A DNA stretch of 64,000 bases from Photorhabdus luminescens subsp. luminescens (GTDB taxonomy: Bacteria; Pseudomonadota; Gammaproteobacteria; Enterobacterales; Enterobacteriaceae): contig NZ_JXSK01000001.1 of assembly GCF_001083805.1 (NCBI RefSeq), forward strand, positions 620,001 through 684,000, given 5' to 3'. Below are positions 39,370 to 48,922 of the stretch, one piece after another; position 1 is the first letter of the stretch, and the number at the start of each line of letters is the position of its first letter. The position numbers were made by a program, and so were the translations under genes. The notes under the pieces were generated by a model. It searched no databases and had not been told where the DNA came from. It worked only from the letters and a program-made list of their open reading frames with translations.

Positions 39370-39762
39370 ATAAGGGAATAATATTGCCAAGAAATTAAAA
39401 AGGGAGTTAATTTTAATATTACTGAAAATTAAATTTCGACACCTATCATCAAAGCAGAAGAGGGGATAAATGAAGAAGTTATCTATGTCCCGGATACAGC
39501 AAAAACAACGCAAGTAAGTAACATTAGTATGAATTAGTTCAATATATGAAGTCACGTATAGAAAATTCAAAAACCTTCTATACGTGAAATTGTTCATTTA
39601 GTTTTCTATTACAATGAAATTTACGAGAAAAATATAAAAATGATCAGTCATTACGTTGTTAATCCTTTAGTTAATTAAGAAGGAGCCAGTAATACGTACT
39701 GGCATCAACCCTGCGCAACAACCGTGAAGCAAACATTTTGTGAAGTTATATGAGGTTATCTT
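39370..39762. other. Gap with a perfect inverted repeat
   Basis: About 390 bases without a supportable gene. A perfect 12-bp inverted repeat, TCACGTATAGAA / TTCTATACGTGA (39552-39563 and 39576-39587), has no T run after it; it may be a terminator for the TA operon or an operator. GAGG at about 39750 leads into the next gene. Confidence 0.5.
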
Positions 39763-42700
39763 ATGAAGAGCGAGTTTAAAGAAGGATACTGTACCCTCTG
39801 TAGATCGAGATGTGGCACTGTCAACGAAGTTCGTAACGATACATTGATAAAAATCAAGCAGAACCCAAATCACCCCACCGGCAATGCCATGTGTATGAAG
39901 GGGAAAGCTGCACCAGAATTAGCTCATAGTCCTAACCGGATTCTTTATCCTCTCCGTAGGACAAATCCCAAAGGTGATGCAGATCCAGGTTGGGAAAAAA
40001 TCACCTGGGATGAAGCTTTGAAATATGTTGCTGAGAAACTGGCTTTCTATAAGGCTGAGTCTGGTTCAGAATCGATTGCTTTCTCAATCACCTCACCGAG
40101 TGGAACACCTCTTAGTGATAGTTTTGAATGGATAGAACGCTTCACGCGACATTTCGGCAGCCCTAACGTCTGCTGTAGTACAGAAGTGTGTAACTGGCAT
40201 AAAGACGAGGCACATAAGTTTACTTTTGGATGCAGTATTCCTGTGGCTGATTACAGAAATGCCGAGTTGATCATTTTATGGGGACACAATCCAACAAATA
40301 CCTGGCTTGCGCAAGCTGAAGCTATTGGAACAGGCAGAAATGCCGGCGCCAAACTTATCGTTGTCGATCCTAAACATACGGCTCTTGCTAGAGAAGCGGA
40401 TAATTGGCTCAACATCAATCCTGGGACGGATGCCGCGTTAGCCCTTGGGCTAATAAATATCATCATAAACCGAAGAGGATATGATCAGACATTTGTAGCA
40501 CGGTGGACGAACGCCTCATTGTTGGTCCGAAATGATAATGGTCTTTTCTTGCGAGAAAAAGATATAAACATTTCAGCTCAGAAAAACAGATATGTTGTCT
40601 GGAATAATATAACTCAGTCTCCGCTAACGTATGATATTCACGAAAATGTGTCATGTGATGAAAATGATAATTATGCTTTATTCGGCGAATTTTCGGTTAA
40701 CTCTGCGAAAGATGTGAATAAAAAAATACAATGTAAATCTGCATTCCAACTACTTATAGATGAGTGTCAACAATACACCCCTGAATATGTAGAGAAAATC
40801 ACAGGCATAACCAAAGAAAAACTCCTATATGCAGCAGATTTAATCATGTCTTCCAAGCGAATTGCTTATCATTCTTGGACTGGTGTGGCTCAGCATACCA
40901 ATGCAACCCAGACTGAACGAGCAATTGCCGTGTTGTACGCATTAACGGGATGCTTTGACACTCAGGGAAGCAACAGGGTGTACAATAAACATCCCGTTAA
41001 TCCAGTGAATGACCGCAAACTTATGCCAAAAGAACAGCAAGAAAAAGCACTTGGCTTTAAGGAAAGACCGTTGGGGCCACCGCTAGATGGCTGGGTAACA
41101 TCACAGGATTTGTATCAAGCAATCTTGCGCAAACGACCTTACCCTATTAGAGCTATGATGGCATTTGGTACGAATATGTTGTCATCTCATGCTGACACAA
41201 AGATTGGGATAGATGCGCTAAAACAGCTTGAGTTTCATGTTCATTGTGATCTCTTTGAAACGCCTACCGCACATTATGCTGACATCTTACTACCCGTGAA
41301 TACGCCTTGGGAGAGAGAAGGGCTACGTGTAGGATTTGAGATTTCAGGTGAGGCAGAAGAGCTAGTTCAGTTAAGACAAAGAATGATTTCGCCTCGGGGA
41401 GAAAGCCGGTCAGATAATGAAATTGTCTTCGACTTGGCCTGTCGCTTAGGCATGAATGATATATTCTTTAATGGCAGCGTTGAAGCGGGATGGAATTATA
41501 TTCTTGAGCCCATTGGCTTGACCGTAGAGGCGTTAAGAGAAAAGCCGGAAGGAATTTCAATTCCATTAATTCAGAGTGATAGGAAATACGCGGGAATCGA
41601 TCCAGTTAAGAACACAGTTAAAGGTTTTGATACCGAAACAGGAATGGTTGAAATCTATTCTGAGAAATTGTGGCGGCATGGTTATCCACCACTCCCGATA
41701 TATGATGAACCAAAAGAGAATTTAAATTCTGAGTCACATTTCCCTTATCGACTGACCTCGGTAAAAAATGGCTTCTATTGTCATAGCCAACAGAGAAGTT
41801 TAGCCAGCCTGCGTAAAAAATCACCTTATCCTAAACTTGATATAAACAGTAAATTGGCTGAAAAGAAAGGTATTAAAAATGAAGATTGGGTAGAAGTCAT
41901 CACCCGCAATGGCAAAGCACTCTTTAAAGCCTCGTTAGATGATAATATTGCTTACGATACGATAATTGCTGAGTTTGGTTGGTGGCAAGCGTGCCCCGAT
42001 TATGGGAAAGAGGATTTTCCCGTCATAGGAAAAAACAACAGTAACTATAATGCGCTCATTTCTGACGACTCTTGCGATCCTATTAGCGGCGCTTCTCCGC
42101 TCCGTTCATTCCGCTGTGATATTAAACTCGCAGAAGATGTCAACCCGGAAAGAAGGCCGTGGCAAGGCCGTAAGGCATTTCGGGTTGTAGGTACAAAACT
42201 CGAAGCCAAGGGTGTCAAAACCGTTGTTTTTGAGTCAAAAGATGGAGGAATGTTGCCTGATTATGAACCTGGTCAGCATATTACGGTACAAGTTTCCATA
42301 CCTGGGCAGGATACCCCTGTCATTAGGGCCTATTCTTTAACAGGAACGGCAACACAGGAAGATAGAAAGACTTACAGTATCTCCGTACGGCATCAAAAAA
42401 GCATAACTTCTAACGGAGAAATTTTTGAAGGCGTCATGTCTTCATATATTAATAGGGCACTGGTAGCAGGAGCCGAAGTGGATCTGACGCCTCCGGGAGG
42501 AAACTTTATTATTCCGCTTAATGCTAAGCAACCTGTTGTTATGTTGGCAGGAGGAATTGGTATTACTCCATTCATAAGTTATCTTGAATCTCTTCCAGCT
42601 AACGGTGAAAATCCTGAACTCTTATTGCTGTATGCTAATCAAAACAGCAATACACATGCTTTTTCCAAAAGGCTAAAAGAACTTGAGTCAAAAATTAAGC

Positions 42701-43209
42701 AGTTGAAAATAATCAACTATTACAGCAATCCGCTGCCCGTGGATATTGAGGGTATTAATTACCAGCATCACGGATATATTACCGCCGATGCCGTTCCTGA
42801 ATCGCTAATTAAACAGCAAGCTCGTTTTTATATGTGTGGCCCGGCTCCTATGATGAAAACTTTCGAAGAAGGTTTACTCACTCGGGGAGTTCCGCCTTTT
42901 GATATCTATAAAGAGGTGTTCCGATCGTTAACTCCGGTAAAAATTAAAGGCGGAAAAAGTTTCACAGTTAAATTTGAAAAATCTGGCGTTTTTCTTAAAT
43001 GGTCTCCTGACAAAGGGACACTCCTTAATTTTAGCGAAAAAAGTGGTATTAAGATGGCAAGTGGATGCCGGGTTGGACAATGTGAAAGTTGTGCTGTGAA
43101 ATTAAAAAGCGGCGAAGTGCAACATTTAAATGATGTAGAACCTTCAGAGCAAGGGATGTGCCTGACTTGTCAATGTATACCTCTCTCTGATATTTCCATT
43201 GATGCCTAA
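39763..43209 (+). CDS. Molybdopterin oxidoreductase fused to flavin reductase and 2Fe-2S ferredoxin
   Basis: A 1148-residue three-part enzyme. Residues 1 to about 790 are a DMSO-reductase-family molybdoenzyme with a 4Fe-4S motif (C10, C13, C17, C44), a likely Mo-ligand Cys in STEVCNWH, and a C-terminal dinucleotide-binding domain. Residues about 800-1045 form a ferredoxin-NAD(P) reductase with the flavin motif RAYSL near 856, GGIGITPF near 930 and YMCGPAPM near 1023. Residues about 1050-1148 are a plant-type ferredoxin (C1102, C1107, C1110, C1136). All centres are intact, so NAD(P)H could drive, or accept electrons from, the Mo site in one chain. The substrate is unknown. Confidence 0.9.
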   Translation: MKSEFKEGYCTLCRSRCGTVNEVRNDTLIKIKQNPNHPTGNAMCMKGKAAPELAHSPNRILYPLRRTNPKGDADPGWEKITWDEALKYVAEKLAFYKAESGSESIAFSITSPSGTPLSDSFEWIERFTRHFGSPNVCCSTEVCNWHKDEAHKFTFGCSIPVADYRNAELIILWGHNPTNTWLAQAEAIGTGRNAGAKLIVVDPKHTALAREADNWLNINPGTDAALALGLINIIINRRGYDQTFVARWTNASLLVRNDNGLFLREKDINISAQKNRYVVWNNITQSPLTYDIHENVSCDENDNYALFGEFSVNSAKDVNKKIQCKSAFQLLIDECQQYTPEYVEKITGITKEKLLYAADLIMSSKRIAYHSWTGVAQHTNATQTERAIAVLYALTGCFDTQGSNRVYNKHPVNPVNDRKLMPKEQQEKALGFKERPLGPPLDGWVTSQDLYQAILRKRPYPIRAMMAFGTNMLSSHADTKIGIDALKQLEFHVHCDLFETPTAHYADILLPVNTPWEREGLRVGFEISGEAEELVQLRQRMISPRGESRSDNEIVFDLACRLGMNDIFFNGSVEAGWNYILEPIGLTVEALREKPEGISIPLIQSDRKYAGIDPVKNTVKGFDTETGMVEIYSEKLWRHGYPPLPIYDEPKENLNSESHFPYRLTSVKNGFYCHSQQRSLASLRKKSPYPKLDINSKLAEKKGIKNEDWVEVITRNGKALFKASLDDNIAYDTIIAEFGWWQACPDYGKEDFPVIGKNNSNYNALISDDSCDPISGASPLRSFRCDIKLAEDVNPERRPWQGRKAFRVVGTKLEAKGVKTVVFESKDGGMLPDYEPGQHITVQVSIPGQDTPVIRAYSLTGTATQEDRKTYSISVRHQKSITSNGEIFEGVMSSYINRALVAGAEVDLTPPGGNFIIPLNAKQPVVMLAGGIGITPFISYLESLPANGENPELLLLYANQNSNTHAFSKRLKELESKIKQLKIINYYSNPLPVDIEGINYQHHGYITADAVPESLIKQQARFYMCGPAPMMKTFEEGLLTRGVPPFDIYKEVFRSLTPVKIKGGKSFTVKFEKSGVFLKWSPDKGTLLNFSEKSGIKMASGCRVGQCESCAVKLKSGEVQHLNDVEPSEQGMCLTCQCIPLSDISIDA

Positions 43210-43241
43210 AAGAATACTAAGGTAACTTGCAGAGACGTTCA

Positions 43242-43272
43242 GGGAGAAATGTATGTTGATGACATTTCTCCC
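43242..43272 (+). terminator. Hairpin after the molybdoenzyme gene
   Basis: A perfect 11-bp stem GGGAGAAATGT / ACATTTCTCCC with a 9-base loop, 32 bases past the stop. It lacks a long T run. Confidence 0.6.
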
Positions 43273-43383
43273 TCGCTCATTGTCGAGGTCACTGATGCCG
43301 TCATAAGGCTAGTTATTTATTGTTGGCGAAAACCGGAGGATTGAACTAAACTCAAATTTTACTTTTATGAGAGGAATTTAGCT

Positions 43384-44715
43384 ATGTCCGAAACCCATTT
43401 TTCTGAATCGTTAAACCTAAAATCTCACTGGATGCCATTCACTGCCAACCGTAGTTTCCAGCGCGATCCACGCCTCATCGTTGCTGCCGAAGGACATTGG
43501 CTAAAAGACGATAAAGGACGCCGGATTTACGACAGTCTGTCCGGTCTTTGGACCTGTGGAGCAGGGCATACCCGGACAGAAATTCAACAAGCTGTCGCTA
43601 ACCAATTGAGCACCCTCGACTACTCGCCAGGCTTTCAGTTCGGTCATCCCTTGTCGTTTCAACTAGCAGAAAAAATTGCCAATTTAACACCAGGTGATCT
43701 CAATCACGTCTTTTTCACCAGTTCAGGTTCTGAGACTTTAGACACCTCAGTCAAAATGGCGCAAGCCTACTGGCGTGTGAAAGGCCAGCCCGAGAAAACC
43801 AAACTGATTGGCCGCGCACGTGGTTATCATGGCGTCAATATTGCAGGTACTAGTTTGGGGGGAATTGGTGGCAATCGCAAAATGTTCGGACAGTTGATGG
43901 ACGTAGATCACTTATCCCATACGCTACAGGCCAATATGGCATTTACGCCAGGTATGGCAGAAACTGGCGGCGTGGAATTGGCTAACGAGATGCTCAAGTT
44001 GATCGAACTGCACGATGCCTCCAATATCGCGGCGGTCATTATTGAGCCTGTGGCCGGTTCCGCTGGTGCGATTATTCCGCCCAAAGGGTATCTACAGCGT
44101 CTGCGTGAAATTTGCGATCAACATGATATTTTGTTGATTTTTGACGAAGTTATTACCGGCTTTGGTCGTATGGGATGTTGGACCGCTGCTGAGTATTTTG
44201 ATGTGACGCCAGATATTCTTAATTTTGCCAAACAAATCACCAATGGCGCCATTCCTCTGGGAGGCGTAGTGGCAAGCAGTGAAATTTATGAAGCCTTTAT
44301 GTCTCAGCCGCTACCAGAACACCTTGTAGAGTTTAGTCATGGTTATACCTATTCGGCACATCCGGTAGCCTGTGCCGCCGGGTTGGCAACCTTGGATCTG
44401 CTGCACAAAGACCATCTTATCCAACGCTCTGCTGAACTTGCTCCTCATTTCGAAATGGCCCTTCATTCTCTCGGAAACTGTCCAAACGTGACTGACGTCC
44501 GCAACTGTGGCTTGGTAGGGGCAATTGAGTTGGCTGCCCGTGACGGTGATGCCGCTATACGTCCTTTTGATGCCAGCATGATGCTTTGGAAAGCCGGTTT
44601 TTACGTACGCTTTAGCGGCGATACGCTGCAATTCGGGCCGATGTTCAATGCTGAACGAGCCGATTTGGATCGTCTTTTTGACGCCGTTGGGGAAGTATTG
44701 CATTACATTGACTAA
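43384..44715 (+). CDS. Class III omega-aminotransferase (beta-alanine:pyruvate type)
   Basis: A 443-residue PLP enzyme close in pattern to omega-amino acid:pyruvate transaminases: HWMPFTANRSFQRDPR, SGLWTCGAGHTR, TSSGSETLDTSVKMAQAYWR, ARGYHGVNIAGTSLGG, FDEVITGFGRMG and the PLP lysine in FAKQITNGAIPLGGV. Such enzymes use beta-alanine, taurine or amines with pyruvate. It lies downstream of the molybdoenzyme fusion with a hairpin between, so it may be a separate transcript of a related pathway. Confidence 0.92.
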   Translation: MSETHFSESLNLKSHWMPFTANRSFQRDPRLIVAAEGHWLKDDKGRRIYDSLSGLWTCGAGHTRTEIQQAVANQLSTLDYSPGFQFGHPLSFQLAEKIANLTPGDLNHVFFTSSGSETLDTSVKMAQAYWRVKGQPEKTKLIGRARGYHGVNIAGTSLGGIGGNRKMFGQLMDVDHLSHTLQANMAFTPGMAETGGVELANEMLKLIELHDASNIAAVIIEPVAGSAGAIIPPKGYLQRLREICDQHDILLIFDEVITGFGRMGCWTAAEYFDVTPDILNFAKQITNGAIPLGGVVASSEIYEAFMSQPLPEHLVEFSHGYTYSAHPVACAAGLATLDLLHKDHLIQRSAELAPHFEMALHSLGNCPNVTDVRNCGLVGAIELAARDGDAAIRPFDASMMLWKAGFYVRFSGDTLQFGPMFNAERADLDRLFDAVGEVLHYID

Positions 44716-44824
44716 GGGAAGGGATGGAACATAGAAGGGTATCAATGTACCGTTATAGAAAGTCTATGTGATGAATAAGGATATTACAGACGGAAGACGT
44801 GACTTTATAACTGACACAATATTC

Positions 44825-44849
44825 AACGCTCACCTATTAAGTGAGCGTT
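44825..44849 (+). terminator. Terminator-like hairpin after the aminotransferase gene
   Basis: A perfect 9-bp stem AACGCTCAC / GTGAGCGTT with a 7-base loop. A GTG at 44841 inside this stem begins a longer frame of the next gene, which makes that start unlikely. Confidence 0.65.
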
Positions 44850-44915
44850 ACTATATTCATAAATACTATGATCATGGTATTTATGATTTCTATATTAATA
44901 ATGCGAGAAATAATA

Positions 44916-45365
44916 ATGATTCCGAACAACGAAAACGTCGTTCTTGAAGAACAAGATGTTTCCCTAATTGAAGCTGCAAAAGCTGCGATCATATCTCGAT
45001 ATAAACCGGATTGGCATGTTGTGGGTGCCGCCCTACGCCTGCGCTCTGGCGAAATTGTAACGGGCGTTCATCTTGAAGCAAATGTCGGTCGTATCGCAGT
45101 TTGCGCAGAAGCCATTGCGCTTGGGCGTGCTGTGACGGAGTACGGTTCTGCCGATATCGACACGATAGTAGCTGTTTATCATTCTCGTGACGGAGAAGTT
45201 AGTATCGTGTCCCCATGTGGTATGTGCCGAGAACTGATTTCTGACTATGCGCCACAGGCGATGGCGCTGATCCAAGACGAGAAACACAACTACGTGAAGT
45301 GTCCAATCATGAGTTTACTTCCTGCTAAGTATCAGCGAGATATAACAAATGAGCCGAAAACCTGA
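44916..45365 (+). CDS. Cytidine/blasticidin-S deaminase-family protein
   Basis: A 149-residue zinc deaminase. The CAE motif (VCAEAIALG) supplies a Zn Cys and catalytic Glu; SPCGMCRE supplies the other two Cys. The C-terminal half (ISDYAPQAMALI...MSLLPAKYQ) resembles blasticidin-S deaminase more than housekeeping Cdd, so a nucleoside-antibiotic substrate is possible. The ATG at 44916 is chosen; upstream in-frame starts lie in a terminator hairpin. It converges with an AAC(3)-type gene 20 bases away. Confidence 0.82.
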   Translation: MIPNNENVVLEEQDVSLIEAAKAAIISRYKPDWHVVGAALRLRSGEIVTGVHLEANVGRIAVCAEAIALGRAVTEYGSADIDTIVAVYHSRDGEVSIVSPCGMCRELISDYAPQAMALIQDEKHNYVKCPIMSLLPAKYQRDITNEPKT

Positions 45366-45385
45366 ATAATGGGCCAACGGTGGTA

Positions 45386-46216
45386 TTAACTATATGACCC
45401 TGAATATGACTCAATCCAATGTACAGCAAAAGGCAGAATTTCAGCCGCTGGTACAAGCAAAGTTTTTGCATTTCCGACAACAGATAGGCCGATAATTTCT
45501 GGGTAAGCTGAAATAAAATCAGTAACAATCGTTGCAAAATACCCTTCCGGTAAATTTTGCGAAACAGGTGCGACAGTATCAAACTCTTCAATCATCTCCC
45601 AAATTACCGAACCGTCTTTTAAGAAAGGTACAGGCATATAACGGATCTTCTTATTCGGTATATTGGCTAAATGTTCAGCATGATGTAATAAGCTCATGGT
45701 GTCGTAAGGAGCGCCAAGCATTAATATTTTGCCTTTTTGTTCCACTAATTTGGCGAAAGGAGAGTTATCGCCATAACCGTACTGCAAGGAATGATTATCC
45801 GTATACCATTTAGCTCTTTTGCCAATAGCTGAAACAGATGCGCCGGGATTACTGCTTCTCAATGAACCCGGAAACGTGCGGATAAATTCCGCTAATATCC
45901 CGTGGTCTGAGCTGGCTCGGCTAAATTTAGCATCAAAAGGGGTAATATCGACTTTGATTTTTTCAGATAAATATCCATTTTCATCTACAGCATCTTCATA
46001 ATTCTGATTCCAATTAACATAGGACAGTAATGTTCCGCTTGAACCAATGGTTTCTAATATGGCAGCAATGACATCATCGGGGCCGTTTATACAAGTACCT
46101 AGATTACGTATACTCGCATGTACCATAACATCATCATTCTTATGTAATCCTAAATTGGATAGTTGTTGCTTCAATAGGTTTTTTGTCCAAAATCTATCAT
46201 TGCCAATTGTTAACAT
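45386..46216 (-). CDS. AAC(3)-family aminoglycoside N-acetyltransferase
   Basis: A 276-residue antibiotic acetyltransferase-fold protein with the family hallmarks VMVHASIRNLG, the NPGASVSAIGKRA segment, GYGDNSPFAKL and MLGAPYDTMSLLHHAEHLA (His region of the active site). The family acetylates the 3-amino group of 2-deoxystreptamine with acetyl-CoA, but some members act on other amines. Whether this one confers resistance is not known. Confidence 0.85.
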   Translation of the reverse strand: MLTIGNDRFWTKNLLKQQLSNLGLHKNDDVMVHASIRNLGTCINGPDDVIAAILETIGSSGTLLSYVNWNQNYEDAVDENGYLSEKIKVDITPFDAKFSRASSDHGILAEFIRTFPGSLRSSNPGASVSAIGKRAKWYTDNHSLQYGYGDNSPFAKLVEQKGKILMLGAPYDTMSLLHHAEHLANIPNKKIRYMPVPFLKDGSVIWEMIEEFDTVAPVSQNLPEGYFATIVTDFISAYPEIIGLSVVGNAKTLLVPAAEILPFAVHWIESYSGSYS

Positions 46217-46713
46217 GTATACACCTATAATATATATTCCGCATTTTTAATATGGGGAATTGAGCTCTTTCTTAATAATAAACCGTCAGTATTTTGGCAT
46301 ATTAACGGTTTTGTAAAATTTATCAAAGTTCCATTTCCAACATAATCTTGATATCTGTCGGATGCCCCTTTGCGGCTCGTTTCGTAAATTTGAACGTAAC
46401 TGCTTCTGGGTGAATAACTCTTTCACGTAAATAACCATGTTATCGATACCATTTTTTGAACAGATATTAGATCAAAAATTGTTGCATTTATGTGATTGCT
46501 CATAATTTTAGTACTAAATTGTCAAAACTATTGGTATTGATCACGCAGGAGGCTTACCATATTGGGAGTGAAACGCTAATGTTTAATTCCCACGAACCCA
46601 GAGAAAATGAATTGCGCATCATTGACAAGTTGATAGGTACAATGTGGATGCCATCGTTTTATTTATAGGGTTATTAATTTAGTGCTAAATTTATAGAGAG
46701 TGGTTAATACCAT
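46217..46713. other. Gap without a supportable gene
   Basis: About 500 bases. A short leftward frame ending near 46325 (HPEAVTFKFTKRAAKGHPT) looks protein-like but has no start and may be a gene remnant. A 29-residue frame at 46579-46668 has no good RBS. The divergent promoters of the AAC(3) and peptidase genes should lie here. Confidence 0.35.
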
Positions 46714-47895
46714 ATGAAAATATTAAATATTATAATTTTATCTATATCGACAGTCATGGCTTCTAATTCTTTAGCCAATGAGATTAGAGCAAGGGATTTA
46801 GGCATTCCTTTCTCTGGAGTCACCGGGAAATATAATGCGATTACAGATGTTAGTGGTGTAGAAGTTGGCTATTCAACCATAATAGAAGGCGATGGAAAGC
46901 TAGAGGTCGGAAAAGGCCCAATCAGAACAGGCGTGACAGCTATATTGCCAAGAGGGAAGAAATTTAGCCCGGTATTTTCTAGTACATTCTCTTTAAATGG
47001 AAATGGAGATATGACCGGCAATCAATGGGTCAAAGAAAGCGGTTTCCTGGAAACGCCAATATTAATAACCAATACTCACAGTGTTGGTGTTGTTAGAGAC
47101 TCAACAATTAGCTGGATGATTGATAATAATCTAACATCACCACTAAAAGATGATTTATTTTGGTTATTACCTGTGGTTGCAGAAACGTGGGATGGAATAT
47201 TGAATGATATAAACGGTATGCATGTAAAAAAAGAACATGTATATCATGCGCTGAATAGCGCTAAATCAGGAGCGATAGAAGAGGGTAATGTCGGCGGCGG
47301 AACGGGAATGAACCTTTTTAAGTTTAAAGGAGGCACAGGTACTTCATCAAGAATTCTAGATAAGAAAGATGGAGGATATACTGTTGGCGTTCTTGTTCAA
47401 GGCAACTTTGGCGATCGGGATGACTTGATTATTTCTGGGATTCCGGTTGGTAAGGAAATAAAGGATCTCAACCCGATATATCATGGAGATAAGAAAAAGA
47501 TAAAGGATGCCGGCTCTATAATAGCAGTGGTAGCCACTGATGCGCCATTAGCGCCTCACCAATTAGAAAAAATAGCTAAAAGAGTATCTCTGGGGCTGGC
47601 AAAAGTAGGTGGGGTAGCCAGGAATACGAGCGGTGAGATATTTATTGCATTTTCGACCGCAAATAGTGATGCTTTCTCTAGAAAGGATATAAGAACAATA
47701 AAAATGCTAGCAAATGACAAACTAGATCCTCTGTATGAAGCAACAATAAATGCAACAGAAGAAGCAATAATTAATGCTATGATCGCCGCCAAAAAAATGG
47801 TTGGGAGAAATGGTAATACTTCGTTTTCTATTCCTAAAGATAGAGTTAAAGAGATATTAAGAAAACATAATGTCTTAGTATCACCTGAAATGTAA
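46714..47895 (+). CDS. Exported P1-family (DmpA-like) aminopeptidase/D-esterase
   Basis: A 393-residue member of the DmpA/BapA self-cleaving Ntn-type hydrolases. Signal peptide residues 1-21 (cleavage near SLA). Family blocks: RARDLGIPFSGVTGKYNAITDV, EVGYSTI, EGNVGGGTGMNLFKFKGGTG and TSSR, where the Ser after GT is the likely nucleophile released by autoprocessing. These enzymes act on N-terminal residues, D-amino-acid or beta-peptides. Export to the periplasm is uncommon but seen in proteobacterial members. Confidence 0.87.
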   Translation: MKILNIIILSISTVMASNSLANEIRARDLGIPFSGVTGKYNAITDVSGVEVGYSTIIEGDGKLEVGKGPIRTGVTAILPRGKKFSPVFSSTFSLNGNGDMTGNQWVKESGFLETPILITNTHSVGVVRDSTISWMIDNNLTSPLKDDLFWLLPVVAETWDGILNDINGMHVKKEHVYHALNSAKSGAIEEGNVGGGTGMNLFKFKGGTGTSSRILDKKDGGYTVGVLVQGNFGDRDDLIISGIPVGKEIKDLNPIYHGDKKKIKDAGSIIAVVATDAPLAPHQLEKIAKRVSLGLAKVGGVARNTSGEIFIAFSTANSDAFSRKDIRTIKMLANDKLDPLYEATINATEEAIINAMIAAKKMVGRNGNTSFSIPKDRVKEILRKHNVLVSPEM

Positions 47896-47937
47896 TAGCT
47901 CAGACCCAATCTGACGCTTAGATTTAAAAACAAACGA

Positions 47938-47986
47938 GTTACCGACTTTGATGAAAGGTTCTAAATCTGAAATCGAAGTCGGTAAC
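47938..47986. terminator. Long-loop inverted repeat after the peptidase gene
   Basis: GTTACCGACTT at 47938-47948 pairs perfectly with AAGTCGGTAAC at 47976-47986. The 27-base loop makes it weak as a terminator; it could be an operator for the following gene. Confidence 0.4.
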
Positions 47987-48017
47987 TACTTTAACATTTA
48001 TTTCAGGATTTTTCGTA

Positions 48018-48779
48018 ATGCCGTGGACATTTTCACATCCAGCAGCCGTTTTTCCTTTGAAAAATCTTCCGGGGGGAAGGTTATTGAATTTGCCTGCGCT
48101 AATTATGGGTAGCTTATCTCCTGATTTCTTTTACTCTGTTGGGTTATATGATGTTGCAACCACTGCGCATCACTTACCCGGATGGTTTTATACCGCATTT
48201 CCTTTATGCCTATTGATATTTTTGATCGTACACCTATTGTCGTATCCTTTATCCATCCTTTTCCCAATATCCTTTGCTCGTTATGAAAAACAGGGCTATA
48301 AGGACAGAATTGTTTTTGTACTATCGTTGTTTATCGGAGCGGTAACCCATATTGTCTGGGATGCATTCACACACGATAATGGTTTTTTTGTCGAACTAAT
48401 TCCTCTATTACAGTTCCGCGTTTTTCATTCCATTACCAACGAGCAGGGGATAAGTATATATAAAATTCTACAGCATCTCAGTTCATTGTTAGGATTATTG
48501 TACCTGACCATAAAGTACTGGCGATATCAGAAAAAATTGACTCCTATTATTCAAAAAAAGAACAAAAGAAAACTTTACCATCTGATTATTATTGGATTTA
48601 TCTCAGGTTTTTTAACATGCCCTGTAGCACTGTTTTTATCCTGGGAGGTATCTGGGATAAATATAAGCAAGTTTATTTTTAAGGAACTTACTCTATCTGT
48701 ATCAGTCTTTTTTATTATTCTGGTATTTATTGCGTTATGGATAAGGCATCCTTCTTCGAAGGATAAATCTATTCAATAA
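48018..48779 (+). CDS. DUF4184 membrane protein
   Basis: A 253-residue protein with the DUF4184 start (MPWTFSHPAAVFPLKNL, then MGSLSPDFFY) and about five to six membrane segments. Conserved His/Asp residues (HP, PDF, TAHHLPG, HIVWDAFTHD) suggest a metal-dependent membrane hydrolase, but the family function is not established. Confidence 0.85.
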   Translation: MPWTFSHPAAVFPLKNLPGGRLLNLPALIMGSLSPDFFYSVGLYDVATTAHHLPGWFYTAFPLCLLIFLIVHLLSYPLSILFPISFARYEKQGYKDRIVFVLSLFIGAVTHIVWDAFTHDNGFFVELIPLLQFRVFHSITNEQGISIYKILQHLSSLLGLLYLTIKYWRYQKKLTPIIQKKNKRKLYHLIIIGFISGFLTCPVALFLSWEVSGINISKFIFKELTLSVSVFFIILVFIALWIRHPSSKDKSIQ

Positions 48780-48850
48780 GAATCTATTGGTATTTAGATA
48801 GATTGATTCAAACAACGTAGTCAATAAAGTAAAAAACATAATAAAAGCAA

Positions 48851-48876
48851 AAACCCCGTTATTTTCAACGGGGTTT
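48851..48876 (-). terminator. Strong terminator
   Basis: A perfect 10-bp stem AAACCCCGTT / AACGGGGTTT with a 6-base loop. On the - strand a longer T-rich run follows, so it mainly serves the leftward small secreted gene; it also stops rightward transcription from the DUF4184 gene. Confidence 0.85.
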
Positions 48877-48922
48877 ATCAGTATTCTAAAAATCCTATAA
48901 TAAGCAGATTTTCTGTGGAATT

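Noticed and set aside
44841-44915. N-terminal extension of the deaminase
   Set aside because: The GTG start lies inside a terminator hairpin, and the added residues are hydrophobic and unlike the family.
46579-46668. 29-residue frame upstream of the DmpA-like gene
   Set aside because: Weak start region and no recognisable features; most likely chance.
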